Shown: positions 17,803 to 26,522, numbered from the stretch's first letter. The stretch is 62,020 nt of DNA from JAAZKO01 sp964432115 (GCA_964432115.1 CAYSMC010000024.1:1-62020), one strand, 5' to 3'. The notes: generated by a model from the letters alone, not told the origin. A program made the numbers and translations.

Positions 17803-20004
17803 ATGAAAAAACAAGTTTTAATTCCCAAAATTTTTTTAGTATTTCTTCTTTTTTTATTTTCTTTGATTTCAAGCTTGTTGTTGAGCAAACCTATTTTGGC
17901 TAAAAGCTACAGCATTGATCAAACACAAATTGAAATATTTTTGCAAAGTGATGGTTCGGCCGAAGTGATCGAACAACGAGTTTTCAATTTCCAGGGTGAT
18001 TATCGTTTTGTGTATCAGAAAATTCCTTATCAAAACGAGCAAAGCTTGACTGATTCTGGTCGAAGCGAGCCATATTTGTTAAATAATTTTGAACTTTGTG
18101 AAGTTGATCAAAGCAGTGGAGTTAATCAGTACGATTGCTATGAATTTTTGGAACAAAATCAGGTAAATTTAAGCGAAGCGCGCAATAATCCAGAAAAAAC
18201 TTTTTACGTGGAGCTACGGCCAAACGAATATTTTTTACAATGGCACTATCAAGCCCTCAATGAAAAGAAAATTTTTGAGCTGCGATACGAAGTGGAAAAT
18301 TTACTCACTCAACAAAATAATGTTGCCGAATTATATTGGCAATTTGTTGGCGATGATTGGGAAGTAGCTCACGGTATCATTGATATTACCGTGTGGTTAC
18401 CAGCCAATTTTTTAGCTTCACAGTTAAAAGATGTTCAAGCTTGGGGTCATGGTCCTTTAGCTGGAGTAGTTAACATTGATGCTTTACCCTCTGATAATGG
18501 TTTATATGGTGTTCATTTTACAGCAGCTGCTTTACCCATTGCTCAATTTTTGGAGGGCAGAGTAATTTTACCCATGGAAGTGTTAATTGATGCGGAAACT
18601 TTACCAGTAGGTAAGCTCAATCGGCAAGAGATTAGTGAGCAAGAACAGCAATTTATTGCTGAAACAGAGGCAAAGTTAAAAAGAGAAGAGACAATAGCCA
18701 AAATTATATTTGTAATTGCTTCATTGTTGAGTATTTTAGGCATGATCTTTTTTGTTAAAAGTTTATTAGCTCATCTGAAATTAGCCAAGGAGGAACGCTT
18801 ACAAGCACTACCGGGTGTTTGGGAGCCACCTAGTGATTTAGAACCGGCTTTGGTTTATCAGTTGTTGCATAAGACTAAAAAGTTAAATCCTTCAGTTTTT
18901 ACTGCTACTGTTTTGTCGCTAGTACACAAAAAAGTGTGTCGGATTGTGCGCAGTGACAAAAAAGAAGGTTTTATCAAAAAAGACTATCGTTATTTTTTAG
19001 AGTTAACTGACAAAGCAGGCCAAGCAAAGTTATCAGTTATTGAACAAGAAGTTTTTGATTTTCTTTTTAATAAAGTGATCAAGTTATATGGTAAATATTA
19101 TCACCGATCCAGTAAAAAGTGGCTTAATGAACAAAAATTTAATCAGCTTTGGCGGAAAGCTAATCTCAAAGGTAGTCATGAAAATTTATTGAAGGCAAAA
19201 GAACAAACTCGCCAAAACTTGGATTTACAAGATATTGCTAAATATACCAAAACCTATGCTAGTAGTAGTTACCTTTTTTTTCAGGGTTTGGAAAAAAAAG
19301 CTTTCGCAGCTAATTTGGCTGATGGCTATTTTGATCAAAAGTCTCATCAATATGCTAGTGGTTTAAGCAATCTCAAGCTGTTTATTGCGCCTGTAATTAG
19401 TTTTTTGTTAATTATTATTATTGCTAATTTTTCAGAAAGCATTGATTCCTTGATCAGTGAAACTTGGTTGTCGATGACTTGGCCCTTGATTATTGCTAAT
19501 GTGTTATTTGGCACCAGTGCTGCAGTAGTGATGTTAATTTTGCAATACAGCAGTGAAAAAAGAAGCGAAAAGGGTCATCGCGAAGCTGAACAATGGTTGT
19601 CTTTTAAAAAACATTTAAAAGATTATAAAAAGACGAAAAATTATGCCATTGATTCAATTATTCTTTGGGAAAAATATTTAGTTTATGGCACTTTATTTGG
19701 TGTATCCATGAAGGCTTTATCTCAGTTACCGGTTAAATTTGAAGATTGGTCTAGAGCGGATCAACAGGCTTTGGTTAATTATTGGGGAATGTCCAGCGTT
19801 AATTTGAGTCAATCAGCCATAATAAATATGAATAATTTCAATTTGGGTAGTATCACTCATTCTTTGAATTCTTTAGGCAATGCTTTTAATACCATTAGCA
19901 GTGGGGCATCGCGCAGTTACGGAGCCAGTGGTGGCGGTTCTAGTGGTGGTTTTTCTGGTGGCGGTGGTGGTGGCGGCGGCGGTGGTGCTGGGGGTGCTGG
20001 TTAA
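17803..20004 (+). CDS. DUF2207 membrane protein with poly-glycine tail
   Basis: The product has a signal peptide or N-terminal membrane helix (about residues 9-32), then the exported DUF2207 domain ('SIDQTQIEIFLQSDGSAEVI ... FQGDYRFVYQKIPY'). A helix near residues 295-320 is followed by a cytoplasmic region, two more helices near 525-590 and a C-terminal tail with ten consecutive Gly residues. DUF2207 proteins are common in CPR and Firmicutes but have no defined biochemical role. The Gly-rich tail is a known feature of the family. The ATG at 17803 is preferred over a TTG one codon earlier. It precedes the thrS leader but has an unrelated function. Confidence 0.8.
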   Translation: MKKQVLIPKIFLVFLLFLFSLISSLLLSKPILAKSYSIDQTQIEIFLQSDGSAEVIEQRVFNFQGDYRFVYQKIPYQNEQSLTDSGRSEPYLLNNFELCEVDQSSGVNQYDCYEFLEQNQVNLSEARNNPEKTFYVELRPNEYFLQWHYQALNEKKIFELRYEVENLLTQQNNVAELYWQFVGDDWEVAHGIIDITVWLPANFLASQLKDVQAWGHGPLAGVVNIDALPSDNGLYGVHFTAAALPIAQFLEGRVILPMEVLIDAETLPVGKLNRQEISEQEQQFIAETEAKLKREETIAKIIFVIASLLSILGMIFFVKSLLAHLKLAKEERLQALPGVWEPPSDLEPALVYQLLHKTKKLNPSVFTATVLSLVHKKVCRIVRSDKKEGFIKKDYRYFLELTDKAGQAKLSVIEQEVFDFLFNKVIKLYGKYYHRSSKKWLNEQKFNQLWRKANLKGSHENLLKAKEQTRQNLDLQDIAKYTKTYASSSYLFFQGLEKKAFAANLADGYFDQKSHQYASGLSNLKLFIAPVISFLLIIIIANFSESIDSLISETWLSMTWPLIIANVLFGTSAAVVMLILQYSSEKRSEKGHREAEQWLSFKKHLKDYKKTKNYAIDSIILWEKYLVYGTLFGVSMKALSQLPVKFEDWSRADQQALVNYWGMSSVNLSQSAIINMNNFNLGSITHSLNSLGNAFNTISSGASRSYGASGGGSSGGFSGGGGGGGGGGAGGAG

Positions 20005-20037
20005 ATTAGGTTTTTATTAATGAAGCTTTTTTTTTCA

Positions 20038-20046
20038 TGTTATAAT
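20038..20046 (+). promoter_or_regulatory. Extended -10 promoter of the thrS leader
   Basis: TGT-TATAAT is followed after 8 nt by the ATG of a 14-codon leader peptide at 20055. This implies transcription starts at or within a few bases of that ATG. Confidence 0.7.
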
Positions 20047-20054
20047 GATTGGCA

Positions 20055-20099
20055 ATGTTAAAAATTATCTCAACTACCAACATTACTATTAGCCCCTAG
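20055..20099 (+). CDS. Threonine-containing leader peptide of thrS
   Basis: The short frame encodes MLKIISTTNITISP and ends in TAG. It has three Thr codons (ACT 20073, ACC 20076, ACT 20085) and four Ile codons in 14, closely resembling the composition of the E. coli thr operon leader (…STTITTTITITT…). It begins 8 nt after an extended -10 box, so it would be translated from the first nucleotides of the transcript. Its codons overlap one arm of a long hairpin, and a terminator follows before thrS. The coding role is inferred from this arrangement; 14 codons alone would prove little. Confidence 0.65.
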   Translation: MLKIISTTNITISP

Positions 20100-20166
20100 T
20101 GGGTGTGTGTAATGGAGTTTAGATAATTGACCATCAACGCAGACCCGCAGCTAAGGCGGGTTTTTT
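20063..20166 (+). promoter_or_regulatory. Leader-peptide transcription attenuator controlling thrS
   Basis: There are three mutually exclusive foldings. (1) Protector hairpin 20063-20086 with 20109-20128 (AATTATCT/AGATAATT, AACT/AGTT, CATTAC/GTAATG), covering the leader codons. (2) Antiterminator 20099-20110 with 20137-20148 (GTGGGT/ACCCGC plus TGTGT/ACGCA; 11 pairs, two of them G-U, around one G-G mismatch). (3) Terminator CCCGC/GCGGG with six U. A ribosome stalled on the Thr codons would leave 20099-20110 free to form (2) and allow read-through. A ribosome at the stop codon would cover it, so (3) forms. No T-box sequence is present. Confidence 0.65.
20143..20166 (+). terminator. Intrinsic terminator within the thrS leader
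   Basis: Stem CCCGC (20144-20148)/GCGGG (20156-20160), 7-nt loop, then TTTTTT at 20161-20166. It lies 50 nt before thrS on the coding strand, so it acts as an attenuator for thrS. Confidence 0.85.
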
Positions 20167-20216
20167 AATAGCAATTATCTAAAAAATTCATTAAAATAAA
20201 CAATAGACAAGGATTT

Positions 20217-22232
20217 ATGAATCAAGAAGAAAAATTATTTGCCCTGCGTCATAGCGCTGAACACGTATTGACGCTAGCAATGGAGCGACTCTATTCGCCC
20301 AATACAAAGAATCAAGGCAAAATCAAAACAGCCAGTGGAGAATATAAATTAACTAAACCAGCAATAATCAAGGCAATGGGACCAGCGATTGCAGATGGTT
20401 TTTATTTTGATTTTGATTTGTCTAAAGAAGCAGAACAAGCAGGTTTTCACTTAATTGAAGCAGACTTAGCAAAAATTGAAAAAGCTATGGCTAAGCTCAT
20501 CGAACAAAATTTGCTTATGCAGCGTATAGAAATATCTATTGATTTAGCGCGAGCCATTTTTTATGACAACTCGTATAAACAAGAGTTATTGGATGGTTTG
20601 GCTGAACTGGATGCTCAAGAGAACCAAGTTGATCCAGTTTCGTTACGTTTAGATCAAGAACATGAATTGGTCAAACCAGGAATAGTCAGTATTTATTTAA
20701 CTGGTAAGCCAGAACAAATTAAGGCTGACCAACAGTTACTTGAGGGTTTAACTTCCAATAATTTAGCTAATGCTTCGAGTCAAGTTGACTTACAAAGCTT
20801 TGTCGATTTGTGTAAAGGTCCTCATGTGGAAAAAATTGGAGAAATCAAAGCCTTCAAACTGTTAAGTATTGCTGGTGCATATTGGCGAGGTAGCGAAGAC
20901 AACAAAATGTTAACGCGTATTTATGGTACAGCTTTTGCTAAACAAGTTGATCTAGACAAGTTTTTGCTTAATCGTCAACTGGCACTAGAACGCAATCACC
21001 GTAAAATTGGTAAAGAAATGAATCTTTTTGCAGTGATCAGTGAGATTGGGCAGGGCTTACCCGTGTGGTTGCCTAATGGTTATGCCATGCGTCGAGCCAT
21101 TGAAGATTATATGCTTAGATTTGAGCGGAGTTTCGGTTACAGTCACGTTTTGACGCCTCATATTCATCGAAAAGAATTGTTTGAGAAATCAGGTCATTTA
21201 GGTTTTTATGATGAAAATATGTACCCACCATTGACCTATCAAGAGGAGGGTGACCATTCGGTAGTCGATGAAACTTATTATCTAAAGCCCATGAACTGTC
21301 CGGCGGCAATGATGATTTATAAACTTAAACCTCATAGTTACCGCGAATTACCAATAAAGATGGGTGAGTTTGGCACAGTTTATCGTCGGGAAAAATCTGG
21401 TGAATTGCATGGTTTACAAAGAGTGCGTGGTTTTACGCAGAACGATGCTCATATTTTTTGTACTGAAAAACAACTCAAAACTCAGTTTTTAGAAGTGATG
21501 CAAATGTTAAAGATTTTTTACAAAGCGGTTGGTTTTGATAATTACAAGTTTAGATTATCTATTTCTGATCCTCAAGATAAAAAGTTTCAAGTTTGTGGTT
21601 CTCCAGCAGATTGGCAAAAAGCGGAAAACACTATGCGCGAAATTCTTGATGAAGCAAAAGTAGAGTACGAAGAAGTCAAAGGTGATGCAGCTTTTTATGG
21701 TCCCAAATTAGATGTACAAGCGATTAATGTTTTTGGTAAAGAAGACAGTATTTCTACAATTCAGGTAGATTTTAATTTACCGGAGCGTTTTGGGATAACT
21801 TACATTGATGAAGACGGTGTTGAACAAAGGCCATTGATGATTCATCGAGCTTTAATTGGTTCTTTCGAACGCTTCTTTGCTTTTTTAATTGAACATCATG
21901 GAGGAGATTTTCCGCTATGGTTTGCGCCAATCCAAGTGAAATTATTGCCGATTGCCGATCGTCATCTAGCTTATGCGCGCCAGGTAATGACTAAACTCCT
22001 AAGAGTGGGTGTGAGAGTTGAAATTGATGACCGCTCTGAGCGTCTACAAGCCAAAATTCGGCAAGCTGAAGCAGAAAGAGTGCCACTTATGTTAGTTATC
22101 GGTGATCGGGAAGTAGACAAACAAGAATTAAGCTTACGCACTCGTGGTCAAGCTCAAGGTTTATTGAAAGAAGGCACAATTAGCTTAGCTGAAATTATCG
22201 AAAAAGCGACAACTTTACCAGATCTAAGATAA
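20217..22232 (+). CDS. thrS: Threonyl-tRNA synthetase
   Basis: The enzyme charges tRNA-Thr. It lacks the N-terminal TGS domain and begins directly with the second (editing, SAD) domain: HSAEHV at residues 12-17 and CKGPHV near 200 form the HxxxH...CxxxH metal/editing site. The catalytic class II core has 'MNCPAAMMIYK' (the zinc Cys), motif 2 'YRREKSGELHGLQRVRGFTQNDAHIFC' and motif 3 'MIHRALIGSFERFFAFLIEHHGG', followed by the anticodon-binding domain. The SAD region has an insertion of about 35 residues ('LVKPGIVSIYLTGKPEQIKADQ'). Expression is probably controlled by the upstream leader-peptide attenuator. Two of the three tRNAs at 28287-28584 are tRNA-Thr. Confidence 0.97.
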   Translation: MNQEEKLFALRHSAEHVLTLAMERLYSPNTKNQGKIKTASGEYKLTKPAIIKAMGPAIADGFYFDFDLSKEAEQAGFHLIEADLAKIEKAMAKLIEQNLLMQRIEISIDLARAIFYDNSYKQELLDGLAELDAQENQVDPVSLRLDQEHELVKPGIVSIYLTGKPEQIKADQQLLEGLTSNNLANASSQVDLQSFVDLCKGPHVEKIGEIKAFKLLSIAGAYWRGSEDNKMLTRIYGTAFAKQVDLDKFLLNRQLALERNHRKIGKEMNLFAVISEIGQGLPVWLPNGYAMRRAIEDYMLRFERSFGYSHVLTPHIHRKELFEKSGHLGFYDENMYPPLTYQEEGDHSVVDETYYLKPMNCPAAMMIYKLKPHSYRELPIKMGEFGTVYRREKSGELHGLQRVRGFTQNDAHIFCTEKQLKTQFLEVMQMLKIFYKAVGFDNYKFRLSISDPQDKKFQVCGSPADWQKAENTMREILDEAKVEYEEVKGDAAFYGPKLDVQAINVFGKEDSISTIQVDFNLPERFGITYIDEDGVEQRPLMIHRALIGSFERFFAFLIEHHGGDFPLWFAPIQVKLLPIADRHLAYARQVMTKLLRVGVRVEIDDRSERLQAKIRQAEAERVPLMLVIGDREVDKQELSLRTRGQAQGLLKEGTISLAEIIEKATTLPDLR

Positions 22233-22245
22233 TTAATTTATAAAA

Positions 22246-23052
22246 TTATTTTTCTTCTTCTAATACACAGTTGACTCTGATTGATGGTCCCATGGTTGGA
22301 GCAAGAGCTAATTTGACGATTTTATTTTTTAAGGCTCGAATAACGGTGAGCAAATTTTCCTCTAGTATTGTATTGTCCATACTAACTTTACCAATAACCA
22401 AGTGCATTAATGGAGCTTTTTTCTCCGTTTGCAGGGTGAAAGCACCAGCTTCGAGTTCTTTCTTTTTTAGTTCTGGTTTAGGTGTCAAAGTACCATTTTT
22501 AGGATTAGGCATCAAGCCTTTTGGTCCCAAAATTTTTGCTAATTTGGCAAGTTTCGGCATGAATTCTGGTGAAGCTAAGAGCACATCAAAATTGATTTTG
22601 CCTTGTTCCACATCAGCCAATATTTGATCATTAGCGATGACCACATTGACACTTTTACCAGTGCTGTGAGGTAAAGTTAAATTAACACTAGTGCCAACTT
22701 CTTTGACCACAATGTGCACTTCGACAGATGCATCAAATTTAGCGTAAGAAAATTTTTTGACCAAAGTGATTGCTTGAGCCGGATCATAGATTTTGGTTTT
22801 ATCTAATTGAGCTCTGACAGCTTGATATTTTTTGCCGCGAACTTTTTTCGCTTTCTTTTGTAAAACTGGTTTTTTTTCAGCGCTAGTATTTTTTTTATCG
22901 CCAATTGCTTTTTTATCGTCGGTTTCTTTTTTTTTGCTGACTTCTTTTTCAACGTTAGCGTCTTTTTTGTTCACCTTTGTGACTTTGGCGGTTTTGACAA
23001 TTTTGACTTCACTTTCAGTTTGAGTCATGTCAACATTTTTTTTGCTTCCCAT
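22246..23052 (-). CDS. rplA: 50S ribosomal protein L1 with long lysine-rich N-terminal extension
   Basis: From about residue 73 the sequence is canonical L1: 'KKYQAVRAQLDKTKIYDPAQAITLVKKFSYAKFDASVEVHIVV', then 'LTLPHSTGKSVNVVIAND', 'ILGPKGLMPNPKNGTLTPKPEL' and the C-terminal 'APTMGPSIRVN'. L1 binds 23S rRNA at the L1 stalk and is usually the translational repressor of its operon. The first 70 or so residues are a low-complexity Lys/Glu/Asp-rich tail absent from typical L1 (about 230 residues), similar in style to the tail on NusG in the same operon. It is last in secE-nusG-rplK-rplA. Confidence 0.96.
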   Translation of the reverse strand: MGSKKNVDMTQTESEVKIVKTAKVTKVNKKDANVEKEVSKKKETDDKKAIGDKKNTSAEKKPVLQKKAKKVRGKKYQAVRAQLDKTKIYDPAQAITLVKKFSYAKFDASVEVHIVVKEVGTSVNLTLPHSTGKSVNVVIANDQILADVEQGKINFDVLLASPEFMPKLAKLAKILGPKGLMPNPKNGTLTPKPELKKKELEAGAFTLQTEKKAPLMHLVIGKVSMDNTILEENLLTVIRALKNKIVKLALAPTMGPSIRVNCVLEEEK

Positions 23053-23069
23053 AATTCCTTTCTTTTAAC

Positions 23070-23107
23070 GTGGTGCAAACGACTGGGGTAAAGCTTAAGT
23101 CTGCCAC
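23070..23107 (-). promoter_or_regulatory. Hairpin in the rplK-rplA intergenic region (possible L1 binding site)
   Basis: On the minus strand GTGG-CAGAC pairs with GTTTG-CACCAC across an AT-rich loop, with a 2-nt bulge in the stem, 18 nt before the rplA start. L1 operons are often autoregulated by such an element mimicking the 23S site. The specific match to an L1 site is not shown, only the position and fold. Confidence 0.35.
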
Positions 23108-23136
23108 ATTAATATTTTTTAATATTTAAATCTTTT

Positions 23137-23562
23137 TTAATCAACGATATCAACGCCCATGCTCTGAGCAGCACCGATCACGTTGCGCATCGCTGCCTCA
23201 ATATCTCTGGTATTTAAATCACCTAATTTTGCTTCAGCGATTTCTCTAACTTGAGCTTTGCTTAATTTACCTTTATTTTCTCTACCAGCCAAAGCACTGC
23301 CTTTTTTCAGTTTAATTTTTTGTTTGATTAAATCAGAAACTGGAGGTAATTTCAGTACAAAAGTAAAAGAGCGATCTTCATAAACAGTAATTTCAGCAGG
23401 AATAATTTGACCACGTTTGTCGGCACTTTGATCATTATATTGTTTAATAAAATCCATCATATTAATACCCGCTTGACCTAAAATTGGACCAACTGGGGGA
23501 GCGGGAGTAGCACTACCTGCTGGTAAATTTAACTTTAAGATTTGTTTAACTTTTTTTGCCAT
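23137..23562 (-). CDS. rplK: 50S ribosomal protein L11
   Basis: The 141 residues match the family length exactly. The N-terminal domain shows 'LKLNLPAGSATPAPPVGPILGQAGINMMDFIKQYND', the conserved Pro-rich hinge that contacts L10, the GTPase centre and thiostrepton-type drugs. The C-terminal rRNA-binding domain has 'KKGSALAGRENKGKLSKAQVREIAEAKLGDLNTRDIEAAMRNVIGAAQSMGVDI'. It lies 13 nt after nusG, in the conserved secE-nusG-rplK-rplA order. Confidence 0.98.
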   Translation of the reverse strand: MAKKVKQILKLNLPAGSATPAPPVGPILGQAGINMMDFIKQYNDQSADKRGQIIPAEITVYEDRSFTFVLKLPPVSDLIKQKIKLKKGSALAGRENKGKLSKAQVREIAEAKLGDLNTRDIEAAMRNVIGAAQSMGVDIVD

Positions 23563-23575
23563 GACTTTCTTTCTA

Positions 23576-24325
23576 CTAAACTTTTTTGACTTGTAAGAAA
23601 TCTAATTCAACTGGAGTTTCTCGACCAAAAATATTGATTAAAACAGTCACTTTACCTCTCTCTTCATCAATATTATTAACCGTACCCAAGAAATCATTAA
23701 ATGGTCCATCGGTAATACGCACTGCTTCACCATCAACAAAATCAGCTTTGTATTGAGTGTCACTTTGTTCAGCATATTTCATGATTGCCTCAACCTCGCT
23801 TTTAGGGAGTGGGGTAGGCCGACTACTCATACCCACAAAGCCAGTCACACCTTCGGTGGTGCGAATTGCTAACCAGGCGTTATCTGTAATTTCCATTTCC
23901 ACCAAAATATAGCCAGGAAATATTTTTTCACTCACTGTGCGTCTTTGACCACGTCTAATTTGAATTTTATCTTGAGTAGGAATAAAAACGCGCAAGATTT
24001 TATCTAATAAATGTAAGGTTTCAGTTCTTTGACGCAGCGCTTCTGCCACTTTTTTTTCATGACCAGAATAAACGTGAACCACATACCAACGAGCTTTTTT
24101 ATTAGTTGCTTGACTAATGACAATTAAATTTTCATTAGTTTTTTGTTCAGTTTTAGTATTTTCTGCTGTTGAATCGTCTTTTTCTTTAACTTGTTTATCA
24201 GCCACAATTGGAGTGTCTTGAGCTTTAACTGCTGGAGCAGTTTTAGCTTTGACCGCTTTTTTTGCTTTGACGACAGGTTTTTTCACTGTTTTTGTTTTAG
24301 TTTTGCTGTCTTTACGCTTGACCAT
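23576..24325 (-). CDS. nusG: Transcription termination/antitermination protein NusG with basic N-terminal extension
   Basis: NusG binds RNA polymerase and couples it to ribosomes or Rho. The NGN domain starts near residue 77 ('ARWYVVHVYSGHEKKVAEALRQR', then 'FPGYILVEMEITDNAWLAIRTTEGVTGFVG'). The KOW domain follows ('FVDGEAVRITDGPFNDFLGTVNNIDEERGKVTVLI'). The first 75 residues are a disordered Lys/Ala/Thr-rich tail not found in ordinary NusG (about 180 residues). Its place between secE and rplK is conserved across bacteria. Confidence 0.97.
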   Translation of the reverse strand: MVKRKDSKTKTKTVKKPVVKAKKAVKAKTAPAVKAQDTPIVADKQVKEKDDSTAENTKTEQKTNENLIVISQATNKKARWYVVHVYSGHEKKVAEALRQRTETLHLLDKILRVFIPTQDKIQIRRGQRRTVSEKIFPGYILVEMEITDNAWLAIRTTEGVTGFVGMSSRPTPLPKSEVEAIMKYAEQSDTQYKADFVDGEAVRITDGPFNDFLGTVNNIDEERGKVTVLINIFGRETPVELDFLQVKKV

Positions 24326-24369
24326 AAATACCTTTTGACTTGCTTTTTGCGAAAGATAATTATACCAGA

Positions 24370-24552
24370 TTAAACAAAAAGTGCTATCAGCTTTTGCAAG
24401 ACGAAATCGAAGAAGCCAATATAAATGGCTAATAACAAACTGACTAGGACTACTAAAATGCTGAGATTCTTGGTGGTTTTTTTATCTGGCCAAGTGGTTT
24501 TACTAAGTTCGGTTTTGACTTCTAATAAGTATTTCTTAATTGCTTGCAACAT
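24370..24552 (-). CDS. secE: Preprotein translocase subunit SecE
   Basis: A 60-residue single-span SecE: an amphipathic helix with the family motif 'EVKTELSKTTWPDKKTT' (about residues 12-28), then one membrane helix to the C-terminus. SecE clamps SecY in the translocon. I set the start at the ATG at 24552 (MLQAIKK); the longer frame begins with GTG inside the extended -10 box. It is followed after 44 nt by nusG. Confidence 0.92.
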   Translation of the reverse strand: MLQAIKKYLLEVKTELSKTTWPDKKTTKNLSILVVLVSLLLAIYIGFFDFVLQKLIALFV

Positions 24553-24560
24553 AGATTGGC

Positions 24561-24569
24561 ATTTTATCA
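24561..24569 (-). promoter_or_regulatory. Extended -10 promoter of secE-nusG-rplK-rplA (leaderless)
   Basis: On the minus strand TGA-TAAAAT ends 8 nt before the secE ATG at 24552. It overlaps the last codons of the upstream surface-protein gene. Confidence 0.6.
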
Positions 24570-26522
24570 CAGATCAAGCTGTTTATTTTCTGGAATTGTT
24601 GCTTGTTCTTTTTTACTAACTTTGCTTTTTTTATGTTGACGAGGGTTATGATTTAAACCCAAAAAAATAAAAACGAGAGCAATAATAATTAATAAACCAG
24701 CCAAGGCTAGATATTGCCAATTAAAATTATTAAAAAAGTTGTTTAAGGCGGCAGATAATTTAGTCAAAACAGCTGAATAAGTTTTTGTAGTATCTGTTCG
24801 ACTTTTTTCTTCTGCTTGTGTTGGTTCGGCAATGGTTGTTTCAGTAGAGCTAGTTGCTTTTTCTTCATCTGATGTTTCAACGATTGAAGGAACTGTAGTA
24901 GGACTTAATTGCTCAATTATGACTTGCTCATCTTCAAGCCCAATGCCTTTTTGCTCGGTAAGTTCAGGAATTGTAACGACATCAGCAGCTTCACAAGTAG
25001 TACTTTCTGGATTACTCGCTAAACGACATTGTCCTTTATAACAGCGATAATCAGCCATACAATCACGATTCGTATTGCAACCGTGATTGCAAGCGTAAGT
25101 GTTGATGTCATAGACTTCACTCGGTAAAAAAGGTCCTTGAATAATAATATCAGAGTCAGCTATTTGAGTATTAATTCCGGCCACACTTCCCAAGTTGCCT
25201 GTGTCACTGATCAGATTTTCATCAAAACACCATTGGTTTTGTGGATTGCTTTCCAAAAGACAGCGACCATCGATGCAAGTTAAACCAGTTAGACAATTAG
25301 AACCTTGCTCAGTTTTGGTGCAAGATTGTTGACAATCGAGACGATGACTTTGTTCTTGATTACAGTAATTTAAATATAATTTGGGTCCAAAAACAAATTC
25401 TTCAGTTTGATCGTTATACAATCGGAAATAATAATTTTGATCTGCCTGAAAATTTAATATTTGTCCTTCAACTGCTTGAGAAAAACCGGTAAATCCAGTC
25501 AAATCGATTATTGCATAATCACCATTTTTAACCGCGGTTTTAGTGGATTTTTGATAAAAATTAGTAAAACGATGATCAAGACTAACATCTAACCAATCAA
25601 ATTCAGGATATTGTTTGGTATTCCAAATTAAATAGAAATTTTCCCCTTGATTACTATCACTGAGACAAGTGGCAAAATAATGAAGAAAGAAATTTGCTGA
25701 ATTACTTAAAGTTAAATTATCTGTCTGTGCTTCCTGACACTGACGACTCAGTGGTTCTAGAGGTGTTATCTCGTGCCAATGACAATTGACTGGCACTACT
25801 TGATATTGGCGAGTTTGCCAGAAGTTTTGACAGTCACTCCACTCGTCATACAGGTATTGGCATTGGGCAAAATCGATGCCATTATCACTCACGTAATAAG
25901 TGAATTGAGCCGAATCGATATTTTGTAAAATATTTTGACCACTACCATGTTCGTTAATTTGACTGGGGTGGGCGAGTTTTAGAGTAATTGCTCCTTCTTT
26001 TTGTGGAATAAATTCCAAATTAGCGATTGAAGTGGAGACATTGCGACTGGTAAAAGGCGCACTGGCTTGATTACTAGTTAGCAGCAAAGTTAATAAGTAG
26101 CAGTCATGTTGCGAGTCGCAATTAATTTGCTGAATATCTGCGTGAACCAATTTTAGTACTTTATCTCTAGATTCACTAATTTTTAAATCCGATTCGCGCC
26201 ATAATCCTCGATCTGTTTCAATTTGCAAATTAAGTTCCAAGGCGTCAACCAAATGATTGTAAGTATTAATTTGTAATTCAATATGACTTGATTCTTGAAC
26301 TTTAAAAAAACTTTGGCTAAAAGGATAAGTGTTGAAATCAACTCGTTTATTGACAACAAGCGCTTGTTTGCGCAAATCCAAACTCTCATCGACTGATTGC
26401 AGAAAAATCAAGCCAAATAAGGTGGCACTTAAAATAAAAATAAGAAGTAATACTCCCAAGACGAAAAAAATATAAGACCAAAATGGCTTTTTTTGCGATT
26501 GTTGTAAGTAGTTATCTTCCAT
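24567..26522 (-). CDS. Cysteine-rich exported protein anchored at both ends
   Basis: The 651-residue protein has an N-terminal membrane helix (about residues 14-38), a long exported beta-rich region, a cysteine-rich segment (about 390-520) and a C-terminal helix (about 605-625) followed by a basic Lys-rich tail. The Cys-rich part contains two similar motifs, 'CLTGLTCIDGRCLLESNP' and 'CMADYRCYKGQCRLASNP', reminiscent of small disulfide-knot (Dickkopf-like) modules common in CPR surface proteins. The gene overlaps the stop of the dockerin-like gene (TAATG) and so belongs to its operon. The function is unknown; an envelope adhesin or scaffold is plausible. Confidence 0.6.
   Translation of the reverse strand: MEDNYLQQSQKKPFWSYIFFVLGVLLLIFILSATLFGLIFLQSVDESLDLRKQALVVNKRVDFNTYPFSQSFFKVQESSHIELQINTYNHLVDALELNLQIETDRGLWRESDLKISESRDKVLKLVHADIQQINCDSQHDCYLLTLLLTSNQASAPFTSRNVSTSIANLEFIPQKEGAITLKLAHPSQINEHGSGQNILQNIDSAQFTYYVSDNGIDFAQCQYLYDEWSDCQNFWQTRQYQVVPVNCHWHEITPLEPLSRQCQEAQTDNLTLSNSANFFLHYFATCLSDSNQGENFYLIWNTKQYPEFDWLDVSLDHRFTNFYQKSTKTAVKNGDYAIIDLTGFTGFSQAVEGQILNFQADQNYYFRLYNDQTEEFVFGPKLYLNYCNQEQSHRLDCQQSCTKTEQGSNCLTGLTCIDGRCLLESNPQNQWCFDENLISDTGNLGSVAGINTQIADSDIIIQGPFLPSEVYDINTYACNHGCNTNRDCMADYRCYKGQCRLASNPESTTCEAADVVTIPELTEQKGIGLEDEQVIIEQLSPTTVPSIVETSDEEKATSSTETTIAEPTQAEEKSRTDTTKTYSAVLTKLSAALNNFFNNFNWQYLALAGLLIIIALVFIFLGLNHNPRQHKKSKVSKKEQATIPENKQLDL

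Noticed and set aside
20005..20216. T-box riboswitch upstream of thrS
   Set aside because: No T-box sequence (AGGGTGGNACCGCG-like) and no Stem I signatures. The leader is too short, and a Thr-rich leader frame explains the terminator better.
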